From: Agriotes lineatus
Lineage: Eukaryota > Arthropoda > Insecta > Coleoptera > Elateridae
Assembly: GCA_940337035.1 (NCBI GenBank)
Contig: CALNHX010002306.1
Span: forward strand, 120,299 to 184,298
Reading direction: 5' to 3'
Length of the DNA stretch: 64,000 nucleotides
In this document: positions 21,507-32,699 of the stretch, piece by piece
Position numbering within the stretch: the stretch's first letter is position 1
Layout: each line of letters begins with the position of its first letter
Translations under genes and position numbers: made by a program
Notes under the pieces: model-generated
Databases searched by the model: none
What the model saw: the letters and a program-made list of their open reading frames with translations, nothing else
What the model was told of the DNA's origin: nothing

Positions 21507-23259
21507 CTCTCTCTCTCTAGCCTTCTTGCACCCAGTATTGGGTATAGGCCTCCCTTAACTGTCGCCATCTTTCTCTGTTTTGTGCGATTCTTAACCACGG
21601 TACTCCTGCAATTTTCTTGATGTCATCGTACCACCTTGTTTGTGGTCTTCCCCTATTTCTTCTCCCTGACCACGGTCTCCATTGTATTAGTCTGGCGTTC
21701 CATCTGTTATCTTTGGTTCTGGCTATGTGGCCTGCGTAGTTCCACTTTAGATGTGCCGCTCTCTCAATTACATCGGTTGTTCCGGTTTTTTGTCGTATCC
21801 ATTCGTTCCGCCTCTTGTCTCTGAGTGTTATGCCCAAAATGGACCTCTCCATAGCTCTTTGTGTAATCTGTAATTTTGATCTTATCTGTTTAGTGAGGGT
21901 CCATGTTTGTGCTCCGTATGTTATAACGGGGAGGACACATTGATCAAAAACCTTGGTCCGCAAGTGTAAGGGAATTTTCTTGTTTTTTAATATATAAGAT
22001 AGTTTTCTGAATGCTACCCATCCCAATCGTCTTCTGCGTTCTATTTCCATTTCTCTATTTTCTTTGTTTAATGTTATTTTTTGTCCAAGATATATATATG
22101 TACTGACGTTCTCTATTGTTGTTTCCCTGATAGCTATTTCTGGATTGTTAGGGCACATTGTTTTTGTTTTGCTTAGATTGATCTTCAGACCCACTGCTCT
22201 TGATTTTGTTTCTAATTCTGTTAACATGTCCTTTAGGTCTTCTTTATTGTTCGAAAATAGAACTACATCATCGGCAAATCTTAAATGGTTTAAGCGTTCT
22301 CCACATATGTTAATTCCTTTATCTGACCAGTCTAGTTCTTTAAATATTTCCTCCAGAGCCAATGTAAATAGTTTCGGCGATATTGTGTCTCCTTGTCTTA
22401 TGCCTCTGTTGACCGCAAACTTCCCTGTGCTTTCGTGTACTTTCACAGATGAAGTCGCTTGTTTGTATATATTTTTGATTAAGGTTGTATAACGATAGTC
22501 TATTCGTGCGTGGTTTAATGCTTCTATTATGGCCCAGTGTTCGATAGAGTCGAATGCCTTTTCGAAATCTACAAAGGCCATGTAGAGTTCGAGGTTATAT
22601 TCGACTGCTTTTTCTATAAGTATTCTTACCGTTAGTAGATGATCGCATGTACTATAGTCTTTGCGGAATGCCGCTTGTTCAACTGGTTGGTATTGATCTA
22701 GTTTCTTTGTTAATCTGTTTGTAATAATTTTTGTAAATAGCTTGTACAAATGCGACATTAGACTAATTGGACGGTAGTTTTGTAGGAGTGATGGATCTCC
22801 TTTTTTGAACAAAATGATAACTGATGCATTATTCCACATTTCCGGTATTTCTCCTTTTTCTAGGCATATGTTGAACAGAATCTTTAACTTCGGTATTATT
22901 ATTTCTTCTGCCTCTTTTATCATCTCTGTTATTAGATCATCTTCTCCCGGCGCCTTGTTATTTTTCATATTCTGTAGGGCATATATGATTTCTTCGTTAC
23001 TTATCTCGGGTATGTCTTCCGACCCTACATTGATTATTCTCCTATCTTCGTTATTTATGTGTGTTCTTTGTATTTGAGAACTGTATAGTGTTTTGTAGAA
23101 TTCTTCTATAACTCGAAGTATCTCCTCTCTGTCTCTTATTTCTCTGTCATTTTCCTTGATCATTATAATTTCGCGTTTACCATTCTGCTTTCTGAGGCAT
23201 TTCATATTTTTATTATTTTCAATTACCTCTTCTATTAACCGTTCATAGTTTCTTTGATT
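21507..23259 (-). mobile_element. RTE-like non-LTR retrotransposon, 5' truncated, young
   Basis: Minus-strand insertion flanked by direct ATTATGATT copies (21498-21506 and 23260-23268), a 9-bp target duplication. The 3' end is only the stop codon followed by (GA)n on the minus strand, with essentially no 3' UTR, as in RTE-class elements. The RT frame is open throughout. The endonuclease half is missing. Confidence 0.85.
21517..23259 (-). CDS. RTE-type reverse transcriptase, open but 5' truncated
   Basis: About 580 uninterrupted codons of retroelement origin. Motifs: NNKAPGEDDLITEMIKEAEE (finger), NYRPISLMSHLYKLFTKII, MAFVDFEKAFDSI, RGIRQGDTISPKLFTLALEE and LRFADDVVLF with the catalytic Asp pair. 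The C-terminal YLGQKITL, GAQTWTL and GRPQTRWYDDIKKIAGV blocks are typical of insect RTE/BovB-like ORFs. The frame also reads upstream through 50 codons of antisense Gypsy sequence (to 23409), which are not part of the protein. Without the endonuclease and 5' end the copy cannot be autonomous. Confidence 0.85.
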   Translation of the reverse strand, partial: NQRNYERLIEEVIENNKNMKCLRKQNGKREIIMIKENDREIRDREEILRVIEEFYKTLYSSQIQRTHINNEDRRIINVGSEDIPEISNEEIIYALQNMKNNKAPGEDDLITEMIKEAEEIIIPKLKILFNICLEKGEIPEMWNNASVIILFKKGDPSLLQNYRPISLMSHLYKLFTKIITNRLTKKLDQYQPVEQAAFRKDYSTCDHLLTVRILIEKAVEYNLELYMAFVDFEKAFDSIEHWAIIEALNHARIDYRYTTLIKNIYKQATSSVKVHESTGKFAVNRGIRQGDTISPKLFTLALEEIFKELDWSDKGINICGERLNHLRFADDVVLFSNNKEDLKDMLTELETKSRAVGLKINLSKTKTMCPNNPEIAIRETTIENVSTYIYLGQKITLNKENREMEIERRRRLGWVAFRKLSYILKNKKIPLHLRTKVFDQCVLPVITYGAQTWTLTKQIRSKLQITQRAMERSILGITLRDKRRNEWIRQKTGTTDVIERAAHLKWNYAGHIARTKDNRWNARLIQWRPWSGRRNRGRPQTRWYDDIKKIAGVPWLRIAQNRERWRQLREAYTQYWVQEG

Positions 23260-23268
23260 ATTATGATT

Positions 23269-23400
23269 ATGAACAGGAAAATTCCGAAAATTATGATTAA
23301 GAACCCCAAGAATTAGATTGTACTCCAGACTCGTATTATGAACTTCCAGATCCGAATGATGCAGTAAATTTTCGAATACAAGCCTTGGAATAGAATCTTT
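23269..23400 (+). pseudogene. Gypsy copy 2 gag tail, right of the RTE insertion
   Basis: Continuation of the acidic Tyr/Asn/Pro-rich gag C-terminus (SYYELPDPNDAVNF), with stops. Confidence 0.6.
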
Positions 23401-23401
23401 C

Positions 23402-24056
23402 AGTATCAATCGCTCACCTACATTACCTTACATATTAATCCCTAACACAAAACAAAAATTATTAATTGACACAGGCAGTTACAGAACAATACTTTCCCCT
23501 GCTTTCGTTTACGAACACTTTCCTGATAAAAATTTTAAATCAGATTTCGAAATTACAACCAGTCACGGAACAACAGGACACAATTTAGTAGCAGAAATTC
23601 CTATTCCATCTCTCTTTAATCAAGAAGGAGACCATTTAGTTTATTTATACGATTTTCATCCCGCGTATATTGGACCAATTGGCACAGATCTATTAGCAAA
23701 TTAACAAGCGCGAATAGATTATCTTTGAAACCACATACAAACCGAACAAACAGTAGTACCATTTTACTTTAATCAAGACCAAGAAAAACGTGAAATTCAA
23801 ACACGGAATTATTGCAATTTTAGTAAAATACAATTGGAAAAAGCTTGAACGTTCATCTCCATTCCCCCTAGGACTGAACAAATAGTAAAATTACTCGCAA
23901 TAGGAAAAAATGGTAGTAAATTAGCACCCAGATTACATTTCAATCAACATGTTATGCCCTCAGCTTTAGTTACCCTCAAAAATAATTGGTTTACAACTAC
24001 CGTTGTTAACACCTTCGATGTAGAACAATCCTTTAATATTATTCGACCTCTTTACA
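23402..24056 (+). pseudogene. Gypsy protease and linker, copy 2
   Basis: A retropepsin domain with the active-site triplet in KLLIDTGSYRTILSPAF (Asp codon at about 23468), then TSHGTTGHNLVAEI and the HPAYIGPIGTDLL flap-like end. A stop occurs at about 23702. A linker to the missing RT runs to about 24056 (RPLYIDD), where the frame jumps into RNase H sequence. Confidence 0.75.
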
Positions 24057-24536
24057 TTGACGATTACTCCGACACAAATAATCGCGAAAACGTTAAAAGA
24101 ATACAATGCTGATATTCATTACCGACCTGGGAGAGAAAACAAAATAATGTATCTGCCGCTATCTAGAATCCCTCTTAACGTTTTAACTATAAACCCTAAT
24201 GAAACAAGTATGATACCCGAAATTTCTGAGCGTTCATCAGATACGCCTAATATAGAAGATTTATTAGATATTCGCGCAATCGATCCCTCATCTGATCTAA
24301 TGAGTCAGATAAGCTCATTACCTATTAACCGAAAATTACAACCAGAAAGATTAACACCGGATAATCAATCACTAGATAACACCATACATACCGATCTTGA
24401 TTCTACAGCGGCAATCAATACTACTGACAAACCCCTACAGCATTTTAGAAATCAAATCGAATTCATAACGACCACTGTTCCAAAGAACATCCAACATTTA
24501 CAAAGAATTTACAAAACTTATAATCTCCGTTACTAA
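24057..24536 (+). pseudogene. Residual RNase H end and pre-integrase linker, copy 2
   Basis: KEYNADIHYRPGREN is the RNase H-terminal block that normally precedes ADALSR. Here it joins directly to the protease linker, so roughly the whole RT and most of RNase H are absent. The remaining ~140 codons are hydrophilic linker. Confidence 0.7.
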
Positions 24537-24559
24537 CGAAAATACTCCTAAATATTTCA

Positions 24560-25620
24560 AATGTTTATCCCAAGTCACTTATGTAACCCACAAAGAAGAA
24601 CGAACGAATCAAATTGCAAATTATCATGCAGGAACAAATAATCACAGAGGTATCAAATAAACCGAAGAACACGTAAAACGAAAATACTATTGGAAAAGTA
24701 TTTCTAAAGAACAATTCGTTAATAACTGTCCGACTTCTAAAAGACAAAAATATTTATGACATCCCATTAAACAACCTTTTCAATTAACTCCTACGTTTAT
24801 TAAACCTTTTCAGAATGTACATATCGATTTATTTGAAATTGATAAACAAAAATTTCTAACCGTTATAGATATATTTTCAAAATTTACGCAAACATACCCG
24901 CTAAAATCAAGAAATGCCATAGATATCTTCGACCAACTAGTTACTTTTATATCAATATTTGGCGCCCCTTATACAATTGTCGCTGACAACGAATTTAATA
25001 TTCAACCAATTAAAAATTTACTCGAACATAAAATATTTACCCATATCACTACTCCCCACAATCATAATTCCAATTAACCTGTCGAACGAGTACACTCTAC
25101 CCTAATAGAACATTACTGATTATTACAAGAACAATTCCGGAATGAATAACCTACTAAATTAATTCAATATTCTTTGATAGGATACAACAATTCTATACAT
25201 TCCAATTTAAAATATACGCCCCACGAAATTCTATACGGGCATACTGAGACAAGAAACCCATTTGACATCCATGTTGACAAACATTATATTGAAACTTACG
25301 TTAACGACCACCAGGACAATATTCACAAATTATATCAACAATTAACTGAAAAACAAGCCGTTACCAAAGAAATGCGAAACGAAAAAGCCAATATAAAAAC
25401 GAATAAAATAAGCGACAAAGTGTTTGTAAGAAACACGCGAGCCCCAGGAAATACATCCCAACAACGATATTTAGGACCTTTCACAATTACAAAAATTATT
25501 AATCGTGAAACATGTTCCCTAAAACCCAACGATTCCGACAAAATTATTAAACGACATCTAAACGAATTACTCCCATTTGCAGATGCATCTTCATCCTCTG
25601 TTGCATCATCGCATCCTTAG
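24560..25620 (+). pseudogene. Gypsy integrase, copy 2
   Basis: The zinc-binding N-terminus is present (YHAGTNNHRG, then NNCPTSKRQK), with the second Cys replaced by Ser. The catalytic core has Asp in VHIDLFEI, Asp in IVADNEFN and Glu in PVERVHSTL. Stops lie near 24658, 24757, 25075, 25118 and 25149. From 25174 a clean frame covers the C-terminal domain with the GPFTITKI module. Confidence 0.8.
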
Positions 25621-26403
25621 CAGAAATCACAATAACGGACATTAAAGATAATCCCGGACTTGACCCCTTGAATAAAGGAAAATCATATCTCCAAGAAAGC
25701 ACCAGGACTTTGTATAAAATACTTAATTATTCCCCTATGATATCTAATTATTTAACCTTAAGAGACAACATTTTAAAAGTAATTAGTTTGCATACCGATA
25801 AATTATTTAATGTAGTTCATAATAAAAGAACTGTATGTAAACTTTGTTTACACCGAAACATCTACAGAAGAATATTATACTCGGTTCAATCATAACAATC
25901 AATTGGAAATCCTACAAAATTATTTAATTAAATTACTCGATCAATTATTTCCTGAACGAAAACCGCGAACTAAAAGAGCAGCAATCGACGCCCTTGGAAG
26001 TTTAATAAAATTTGTTACCGGAAATCTTGATGTTTCAGACGGTCAAAAATTCGAAAACCAAATAAACATTCTACACAGATCCTAAATAACACCATTCAAA
26101 TATTTTCAGACAATATAAATAGAATATCAGAAAATCAGAAAACCCTCAACGAAAATTTAAATAAATTAATACTGTACAGAAACTTAAAATTAAATAATAT
26201 CTCAGGAACCCTAACAACTAATACTTTATTAGAGCAGTCAATACAATCCCTTCAATTATTTATTAATGCCTGGACTAGTTTTGAAACATCGCTTACGTTT
26301 GCGCAAAACCAACAATTACACATATCCCTTATTGACAACGAGAATCTTTTGAATGCACTTACTAACGTACCTCAAAATTTAATCGAACTCCAACTACACA
26401 AAC

Positions 26404-27020
26404 AATAGTAGATTATGTTATTAGGAGTAAAAGTGATACTTTATGTGGCGAAGCTGAAGTTTATTTAGCCGAACGTTAGTGAGGCAAATAATTCAGCTAA
26501 GCCACATAAAGTCACTTTTACTCCGAATAACATATACTATTTTATCCGCAAACGTATTCAGGTAAATTTCAGGCTAGCACTGTACCCCTGCGCCAACCTT
26601 TGTTGTTCAGATAACGCGCAACTGTAATGATATATGAACATACTGAATCACCCGTGCTAATAGCACACGGCCACAGCAGCTGTCACACCATAACCCACGG
26701 CGACAGATGCTCCGATCCGCTGCTTAAAGGTTTATTTAAATTAAAACTTTTTCGTACTTTTTTGAAAATAAAAACCGGCCTACGAACTAATTCTAAAAAT
26801 TAGCAAAATTTTAAGCCATCATACAATTTAATCGGTCCAGTATCTTCGGAGGAGATGGCGAACAAACATAGAAAGAAAGAAAGAGAGCAATCATTTTGTG
26901 TGCTTAGGCAGATAAAGTACGCAAAAGTCGCTATTTTGTCTGCTTAGGCAGATAAAGTGACACTTTTACCTTGTCAATAAAGACAAATAAGTTGTCACTT
27001 TTGTGACGTTTGCGGATAAA
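26404..27020. repeat. Repeat A copy 2
   Basis: Same order and sequence as 13912-14602, including the hairpin head (26406-26540), the TTTATCCGCAAAC inverted ends and the doubled TGCTTAGGCAGATAAAGT. About 74 bp are deleted next to 26569, removing the B-box half of the tRNA-like unit. It lies inside env of Gypsy copy 2. Confidence 0.85.
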
Positions 27021-27406
27021 CATCTTTATCCTTACCTTATCCTGTCAATAATCAAACACTGCACCTTTATGAGTCTATTATTCAATTAAAAATCTATCAA
27101 AAAGCTGAAACTTTAACATTCATCTACGAAATACCTTTAAGCGCGGTCGTACACCAAGGAAACATCAAACACGCAACATGCAACATGCGACATGAGGTAA
27201 ATACCGCGCATAGACTTGTGCCGCATTAAGACAATATAAACACACAGATTTCGTTGAAATCATCGTACACCAATGCGGCGGATGCACGTGTCTTGCAACA
27301 TAAACTGCATGCGGTTTTCTGTGCATGTCTCGCCACAGTATTTGTTGCGTGATTGAAGACGCAAGATCGCCTATTTTTATTAAAAATAGAAGTACCGTTC
27401 AGAAAA

Positions 27407-29196
27407 ATGTCTGAAAATCCCGTGTTTAATATACATTTTGTGAAAGCAATCGAAAAACGTCCTTGTATATGGAACTATTCCTTAACGGAGTATAGCAAAC
27501 GAAATTTAACAGAAAAAGCATGGGTGGAGGTGGCAAATGAAATAAAAGATTCAGGTAAATATAGATAATTTTATTTAATGTTCTATTCAAGTAACTATGC
27601 GTATTTCCACTGTATTGGTATCGATCCTTCTGGTGTCATAAAATACTTAGCTAACGATGATCGCAATTTCATAGCTAATGTTGTTTCGCGATATCCCTCT
27701 TGAACTTCATTTATTTGTGGATGGTTCAGTATATTTTCCTCGAAATGCATTGGATTAGTGAACTTTCCTTCCTTTATTCTAATAAAATTGTGTAAAACGC
27801 AGGCGGCTTTCACAATTTTATTTACGGTTTCCTCCTCACAACAAATTGGTCCCTCGAATACACGGAATTTTGATACAAGTATTCCAAATGCACACTCGAC
27901 ACTCTTTCTTCCTCTGGAAAGCCTGTAGTTGAAGATCCTTCTTGTACCATTTAAAACTCTTTGTGGATAAGGTCTCATTAAATATGGCATTAATGGAAAA
28001 GCTTCATCTCCACATATGTAATAAGGGAAGGGCTCTCCACTTTCATTATTTGGTAAATGTGAACGCTCGGGAATTCCTATTTTTTGTTTTCTTAACAGTT
28101 TGCCAATATGAGATGCTTTAAAGATAGCCCCATCACTATTGCGTCCTAAATCACCTACGTCAATTGTTGTGAACAAACTATCTGCATTAGCAGTGGCCAT
28201 TAATACCAGAGAAAAGAAACCTTTGTAATTAAAATTACTTGAGCCACTATTGGCAAATTTTTTTATACGGATGTGTTTTCCGTCAATTGCGGCGACACAG
28301 TTTGGTAAATTCCACAATTCGTAATACCGTTCAGCATTGCGTTTCCATATGTCTTCATTAGGAATTGGCATAAATAATGGTTGCAAACCTTCCCATATAG
28401 CATCAGTTGTTTCTTTTACTATTCTACCAATTGTGGTATCTCCTCTATAGAACTGGAACGAAAGATTTTTAAAACTGTCACCTGTTGCCAGATACCTGAA
28501 AAAAAAAAAAAGTTATTTCACTAGCTTTTTGTTCAAATTTTTAATAGAGTTCCTTCTTTTTTAGTGTCAAATTGTCGCGAACGCTGGAGAAACATCCGAG
28601 GAGCATTTTTGCGATCTATGAAAAAGCCACCCTCCGGCACCGGTGCAAATAAAAAAAAATATTTAAATGAAAGCTTGGAATTTCTTTTGCCTTACGTAAA
28701 AAATAAAGCAGGCGATGGAAATTTGAAGACTGTGAGCGTCTGCAACGAGAGTTCTGATGAGGGGAATAGCGACCCTGAAGACCATACAGACAATGAAGAA
28801 GAAACTATGGAATCCCAAGCTGACCAAAGAGGTCAGGACACTGCAATACATGGTTACGCAAGTTCGCCACCTGATATGACAGATCAAGGATCAACTCAAG
28901 ATTCAGGCATTGACAAATCCATTATTGTAGCTAAGAAGACATATACTTCTACAAAGCGAAAATTTTCTCAAAATGCTTCAACAATTTCAAATTCCGCCGA
29001 TGCTGCTTTCATTGGATGGCTGAAAAACAAACAAGAAAGAGATAGCAGCAAAGAGAATCCAAATATGTCATTTTTACGGAGTTTGTTGCCGGATATGATG
29101 AAAATGACAGATAAACAAAACAGACGATTTCGTCAAAAAGTTATAGGGCTAATGGATGACATACTTGAAGATGCGGATATCCGTGTCTGTCATTAA
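27407..29196 (+). CDS. MADF-BESS accessory protein of the Harbinger element, two exons
   Basis: Exons 27407-27554 and 28565-29196 are joined across a GT...AG intron in phase 1, giving 259 residues. Residues ~1-90 form a MADF (Myb/SANT-like) domain (FVKAIEKRPCIWNY, then SNCRERWRNIRGAFLRSMKK). An acidic linker follows, then a BESS-like C-terminus (FLRSLLPDMMKMTDKQNRRF). In this superfamily such a protein binds DNA and partners with the transposase. The intron contains the transposase's catalytic exon on the opposite strand. The ATG at 27407 is the only good start. Confidence 0.85.
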
Positions 29197-29767
29197 TCTA
29201 CTTCAAATGTAAGTTCAATATCGTCTGTATATTGTCCAACACCAAGCCCTAATAATCCTCTACAGTGCCCAACGTCACACCCGGATGTACCAAGACCTGC
29301 ATGGTCAGTGCAAGAAATACACGGAAACTACAGTGAATATCCAAATGATTTTCAGAGAAACGAAGATATTCGCTACACATAGTTGATTGGTACTAAAAAC
29401 CAATATTTTACCTATAAGTATTTGTTTAATTTTAATGGTATTACATATTTTATTTTTGTATTACGTACCTTAATGTTATTAATAAACGTTCCTGTGAAGA
29501 AATAGCCTCTCGGTAATGGGTATCTAGCTTTTCTATTCTCGGTCCTATAAGTTCCACCAACACTCTGAAACTTTCCTGGTTCATTCTATAATATTCTTTA
29601 AACTTTTCTGGATTGAGGTATAACTGCTCCTGTGCAACAGTTACGGGGCTATGGCTTAGATTATGTACAAATAGCGGATGAATCCAATATCGGCGCAACC
29701 TTTTTCGTTTACGTCGATTTTGCAAAAATTGCCAAGCTACTACGACATCCTCCTCGCTTAACGACAT
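27595..29767 (-). CDS. Harbinger DDE transposase, two exons, 399 residues
   Basis: Minus-strand exons 29767-29469 and 28495-27595 are joined by a GT...AG intron (phase 2), giving LITLRYLATGDSF across the junction, the standard family block. Catalytic signature residues are all present: AAIDGKH (Asp about 171), TTIDVGDLGRNSDG (Asp about 212), ICGDEAFPL (Asp about 263) and VECAFGIL (Glu about 300). The N-terminal exon holds the helical region (LNPEKFKEYYRMNQESFRVL). The intron contains MADF exon 2 on the plus strand. The start ATG at 29767 was preferred over an upstream non-ATG extension. Confidence 0.9.
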
Positions 29768-30478
29768 TTTGAATACTACAAATGTAGTTGTCACACTTGT
29801 CTACGCGGTTATGCAACATGCAATATTTACCTCATGTCGCACGTTGCATGTTGCGTGTTTGATGTTTCGTTGGTGTACGACGTGCCTAATAAAGCCATTT
29901 ACAGAATATCAATACATTCAATTAATACCATTTCCCGCCTAGAACGAATACCAACATTTTCAAATGACTATTCCGACATATCGAAATATTCTCTTCACTA
30001 CAGAGTGTAGCATTCCCCTAGAAATGTATCATTGTCAAAAATTTACTAACCATTATTTTTACCAACAACCGTATCATTTTTTTTATCCCTAATGAAAAAC
30101 TATGTGAAACGCAGTTAGTAGCCGTCACTATAAATCAAACTTGTAAACCTTACCTCTTTCATTTAAATAATTAGAAAATTTCTCAGTAAACAAATCTACA
30201 TGGATTTTAAGTTGCCCTAATAAAACAATTATCGATCTAAAATGTTATAATTTTAATGAAAGAAAAACAATCACTGGATTTTCTTTAGTTCAAGTATCTG
30301 ACGATTACTCCGTCATTATACATCAACATGAAATTTTATTGTCTTTTGGCTCTTTAGTACTTGAAAAGTATATTACGAGTTATTATTTAAGTATGATATT
30401 ACTAAATTCAAAAATATTACAAATAGGACTTAGTAAATAACTATTTACCCTTTTTTATTTTCTCTATGAATGGTTTTA

Positions 30479-31200
30479 GTATCAAACAATAAAACATTCT
30501 ATAGAAATGAGACTTCAGATTTAATGCCAATACATGTCCCAAATGAGAGTAAATGCGTAACTGAAGATTATATTTATGGATTACCAACAAATGATATATT
30601 AAAGGAGATTAAGGAAAAAAATTTGGAAGCACAAAAACATGACAGATTATTTGGGTAAGGTAATTGACAACAATAATACTGACATAACACAAAAGCACGA
30701 AGAAGAAGGAAGAAGATATGGTAACCCAAGTGACTTAGTTAAGGTATCTAACCGAAATAAAATTTACTTACATCTGAAAGAAATTATGAAATTTTCAGAA
30801 ATGGTTAGAATTTAGTGACTTCTCACGTTTTTCAGTGTTCTAAAGATCCCAACGATAATGGCCAGTCAAACTCAGATGAAAAAGAATATGAGGAGATTTT
30901 ACCTTTGAAAGATCAAGTTCCTCAAACAACTCAGATATGTAATATAAGTGAAGCATCTGATTCATTCTGCATAGAAGTCCGTAACGCTGAAATTCGATCA
31001 AATTCTTCTGAGTGGCCAAAACAAATTAATGTATGTCAACAATGTATCTGTAATCATGTAATTTGTTCAAAAATTTCCCTTCCAGTACTAATATACGGCC
31101 TTTCCAGTCTAACCAATTCCCACTTGCAGAAAGCAGTATGGATTTTTACGAACAATAGTTTTATTTCGTGATTATTGCGATAATTTATTACCAAAAGATC
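30479..31200 (+). pseudogene. Crypton-like gene, upstream exon remnants
   Basis: 30479-30655 reads SNNKTFYRNETSDLMP, then TEDYIYGLPTNDILKEI between AG and GT. A second hydrophilic stretch lies at about 30815-31170 (ILPLKDQVPQTTQICNI). Frame changes make exact ends uncertain. Confidence 0.45.
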
Positions 31201-31219
31201 ATTCTGCTGATTTACGTTA

Positions 31220-32515
31220 ATAATTAGGCCCGATACTGTTTACAATCTACGTAAACGGACTACTTGAACTTCCTTCCATTGGTGATATAATAGCTTTTGC
31301 TGATGATACAGCTATATTCTATGAGGATTCATCATGGAATGAGCTCAAAAATAAAACAGAAAAAGACCTGGTGTTGATAAAGGAATGGTTTGATAGTAAA
31401 TTACTAACTGTTAACTTTAATAAAACCAAGTTTGTTCCCTTCACTTGCCATAATTATAATACACCACCTTACAACAACTTACTTGTGCAGATAAAAAACA
31501 GTAATCCTGTAAATATAATATCCACAACTGCAATAAAATACCTTGGAATACATATCGACGCACATTTGCGTTGGGACATCCACATAAACAATTTAATTAA
31601 AAAACTAAGAGGTCTTATATATAAATTTAAGTTATTAAAACAGGTATTAACCCTACCAAATTTAAGAATCGTGTACTATGCACTAGTGGAATCCTTGTTA
31701 AGGTATGGCATCCTAGGATGGGGATCAGCGGCCAATAATCATATGAAGAAACTTGAGAAATTACAAAAAAAGATTATAAAAATTATGTATAATAAGGGAT
31801 ACACATATCCGACTGAAGCACTGTATGCTGAATCACAAATTAAGTGCACGAGACAGCTATTCTTTCAGAGTATATCCCTTTATCAATATCAACACAGTAA
31901 CACATTAAAGGAAATAGACCACCAGTACAACACAAGAAATAAAATAGCAAACAAAAAACAAATAATTCGAATGACTAAGCAAGTGGGACAAAAATCACTA
32001 AACTTCTGAGGACCAAAAGTTTTGAATATACTACCAGAAGAAATAACAAAAATAAGCACAGTCAGTAAATTCAAAATCAAACTAAAACATTGGGTAAATA
32101 GTAACAGGGAGCAAATTACTGCTACCCTTGAAAAATTTATATAGCAGAAACATTAGATATAGGTAAATAATATAGGTACATGCAATTTCAAATCATGAAA
32201 TTAATAGTTATTAGGCGAAGTAAGATAGTGCAATGTTATTGGAATAAAATAGTTACCATTATAATTTTAAGAACTCACACACAAGCAAATAAATTGCTTT
32301 CGTGAGTTGTAATTCTAACTTTAGCTTAGTTTAGTTTATTGGATCATGACTTACTATTAAATGGAGAATATTATTATAATATGCTAGCTAAAGATAATAC
32401 ATATAAGAATGTTCATATTAAACCATTTAATTTATATTTATCATGTACATGTTGTATTTGATGTATTTTCATGTTCTCAATAAACCATATTATTATTATT
32501 ATTATTATTATTATT
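31220..32515 (+). mobile_element. Non-LTR retrotransposon 4, 5'-truncated RT fragment
   Basis: It begins mid-RT with LGPILFTIYVNGLLEL and IIAFADDTAIFYED (about 31220-31320). A 212-codon frame with thumb and C-terminal blocks follows (YLGIHIDAHLRWDIHI, LLRYGILGWGSAANN, HQYNTRNKI). After a TGA at about 32007 the frame continues briefly, and the copy ends with AATAAA and (TTA)n at 32487-32515. This is a typical severely 5'-truncated insertion, here inside the Crypton-like gene. Confidence 0.85.
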
Positions 32516-32699
32516 TTATATTTTTTGCAACATAAATTTTCTTACCTTCAAATATCAAAGTAAAATACTTATCTCCATAAATAACTCAAAAAACGGTAGT
32601 TTGTAGAAGTCTGCCCTGTGTTCTGCGATTGTAATTTACATAAAAACCTGTGTAAATAAATGAGGGACCTAAATTTTCTTGAATTCACTAAAGAATCCC

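Larger units (their letters stand above)
27141..29886. mobile_element. PIF/Harbinger DNA transposon, apparently intact
   Basis: It has long terminal inverted repeats of about 60 bp (GTCGTACACCAA.GAAACATC... at 27147 and its inverse ending 29880). These are flanked by direct TAA copies (27138-27140, 29887-29889), the superfamily's typical 3-bp duplication. It carries the two standard genes, a DDE transposase on the minus strand and a MADF/BESS protein on the plus strand, with no lesion seen in either after splicing. It is inserted in env of Gypsy copy 2. Confidence 0.9.
20345..30440 (+). mobile_element. Errantivirus-like Gypsy copy 2, 5' LTR to env, interrupted three times
   Basis: In order: 5' LTR ending at about 20687, primer-binding site, leader, gag tail, protease, integrase and env. 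RT and most of RNase H are deleted near 24065. Insertions: RTE (21507-23259), repeat A (26404-27020) and Harbinger (27141-29886). Env-like codons continue to about 30440, but no 3' LTR follows, so the 3' end is lost. Confidence 0.85.
25585..30440 (+). pseudogene. Env-like glycoprotein remnant, Gypsy copy 2, split by two insertions
   Basis: Errantivirus-type env-like sequence runs 25585-26403, 27021-27140 and 29890-30440, broken by repeat A and by the Harbinger element. A furin-type basic motif (RTKR, about 25957-25968) is followed by a hydrophobic stretch, as in the insect fusion-glycoprotein family. Several stops and frame changes are spread over all parts. It is a dead endogenous copy. Assignment rests on position after integrase, the basic cleavage motif and similarity to the copy 1 remnant. 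Confidence 0.65.

Noticed and set aside
22064..23077. Plus-strand frames within the RTE element
   Set aside because: Shadows of the minus-strand reverse transcriptase.
23260..23409. First 50 codons of the 630-codon minus-strand frame as part of an RTE protein
   Set aside because: They lie outside the target duplication and are antisense Gypsy gag-tail sequence; the open frame continues there by chance.
20320..30450. ATAACT near 20341 and near 30437 as target duplication of Gypsy copy 2
   Set aside because: The left LTR end is not defined and no 3' LTR exists, so a 6-bp A/T-rich match is not convincing.
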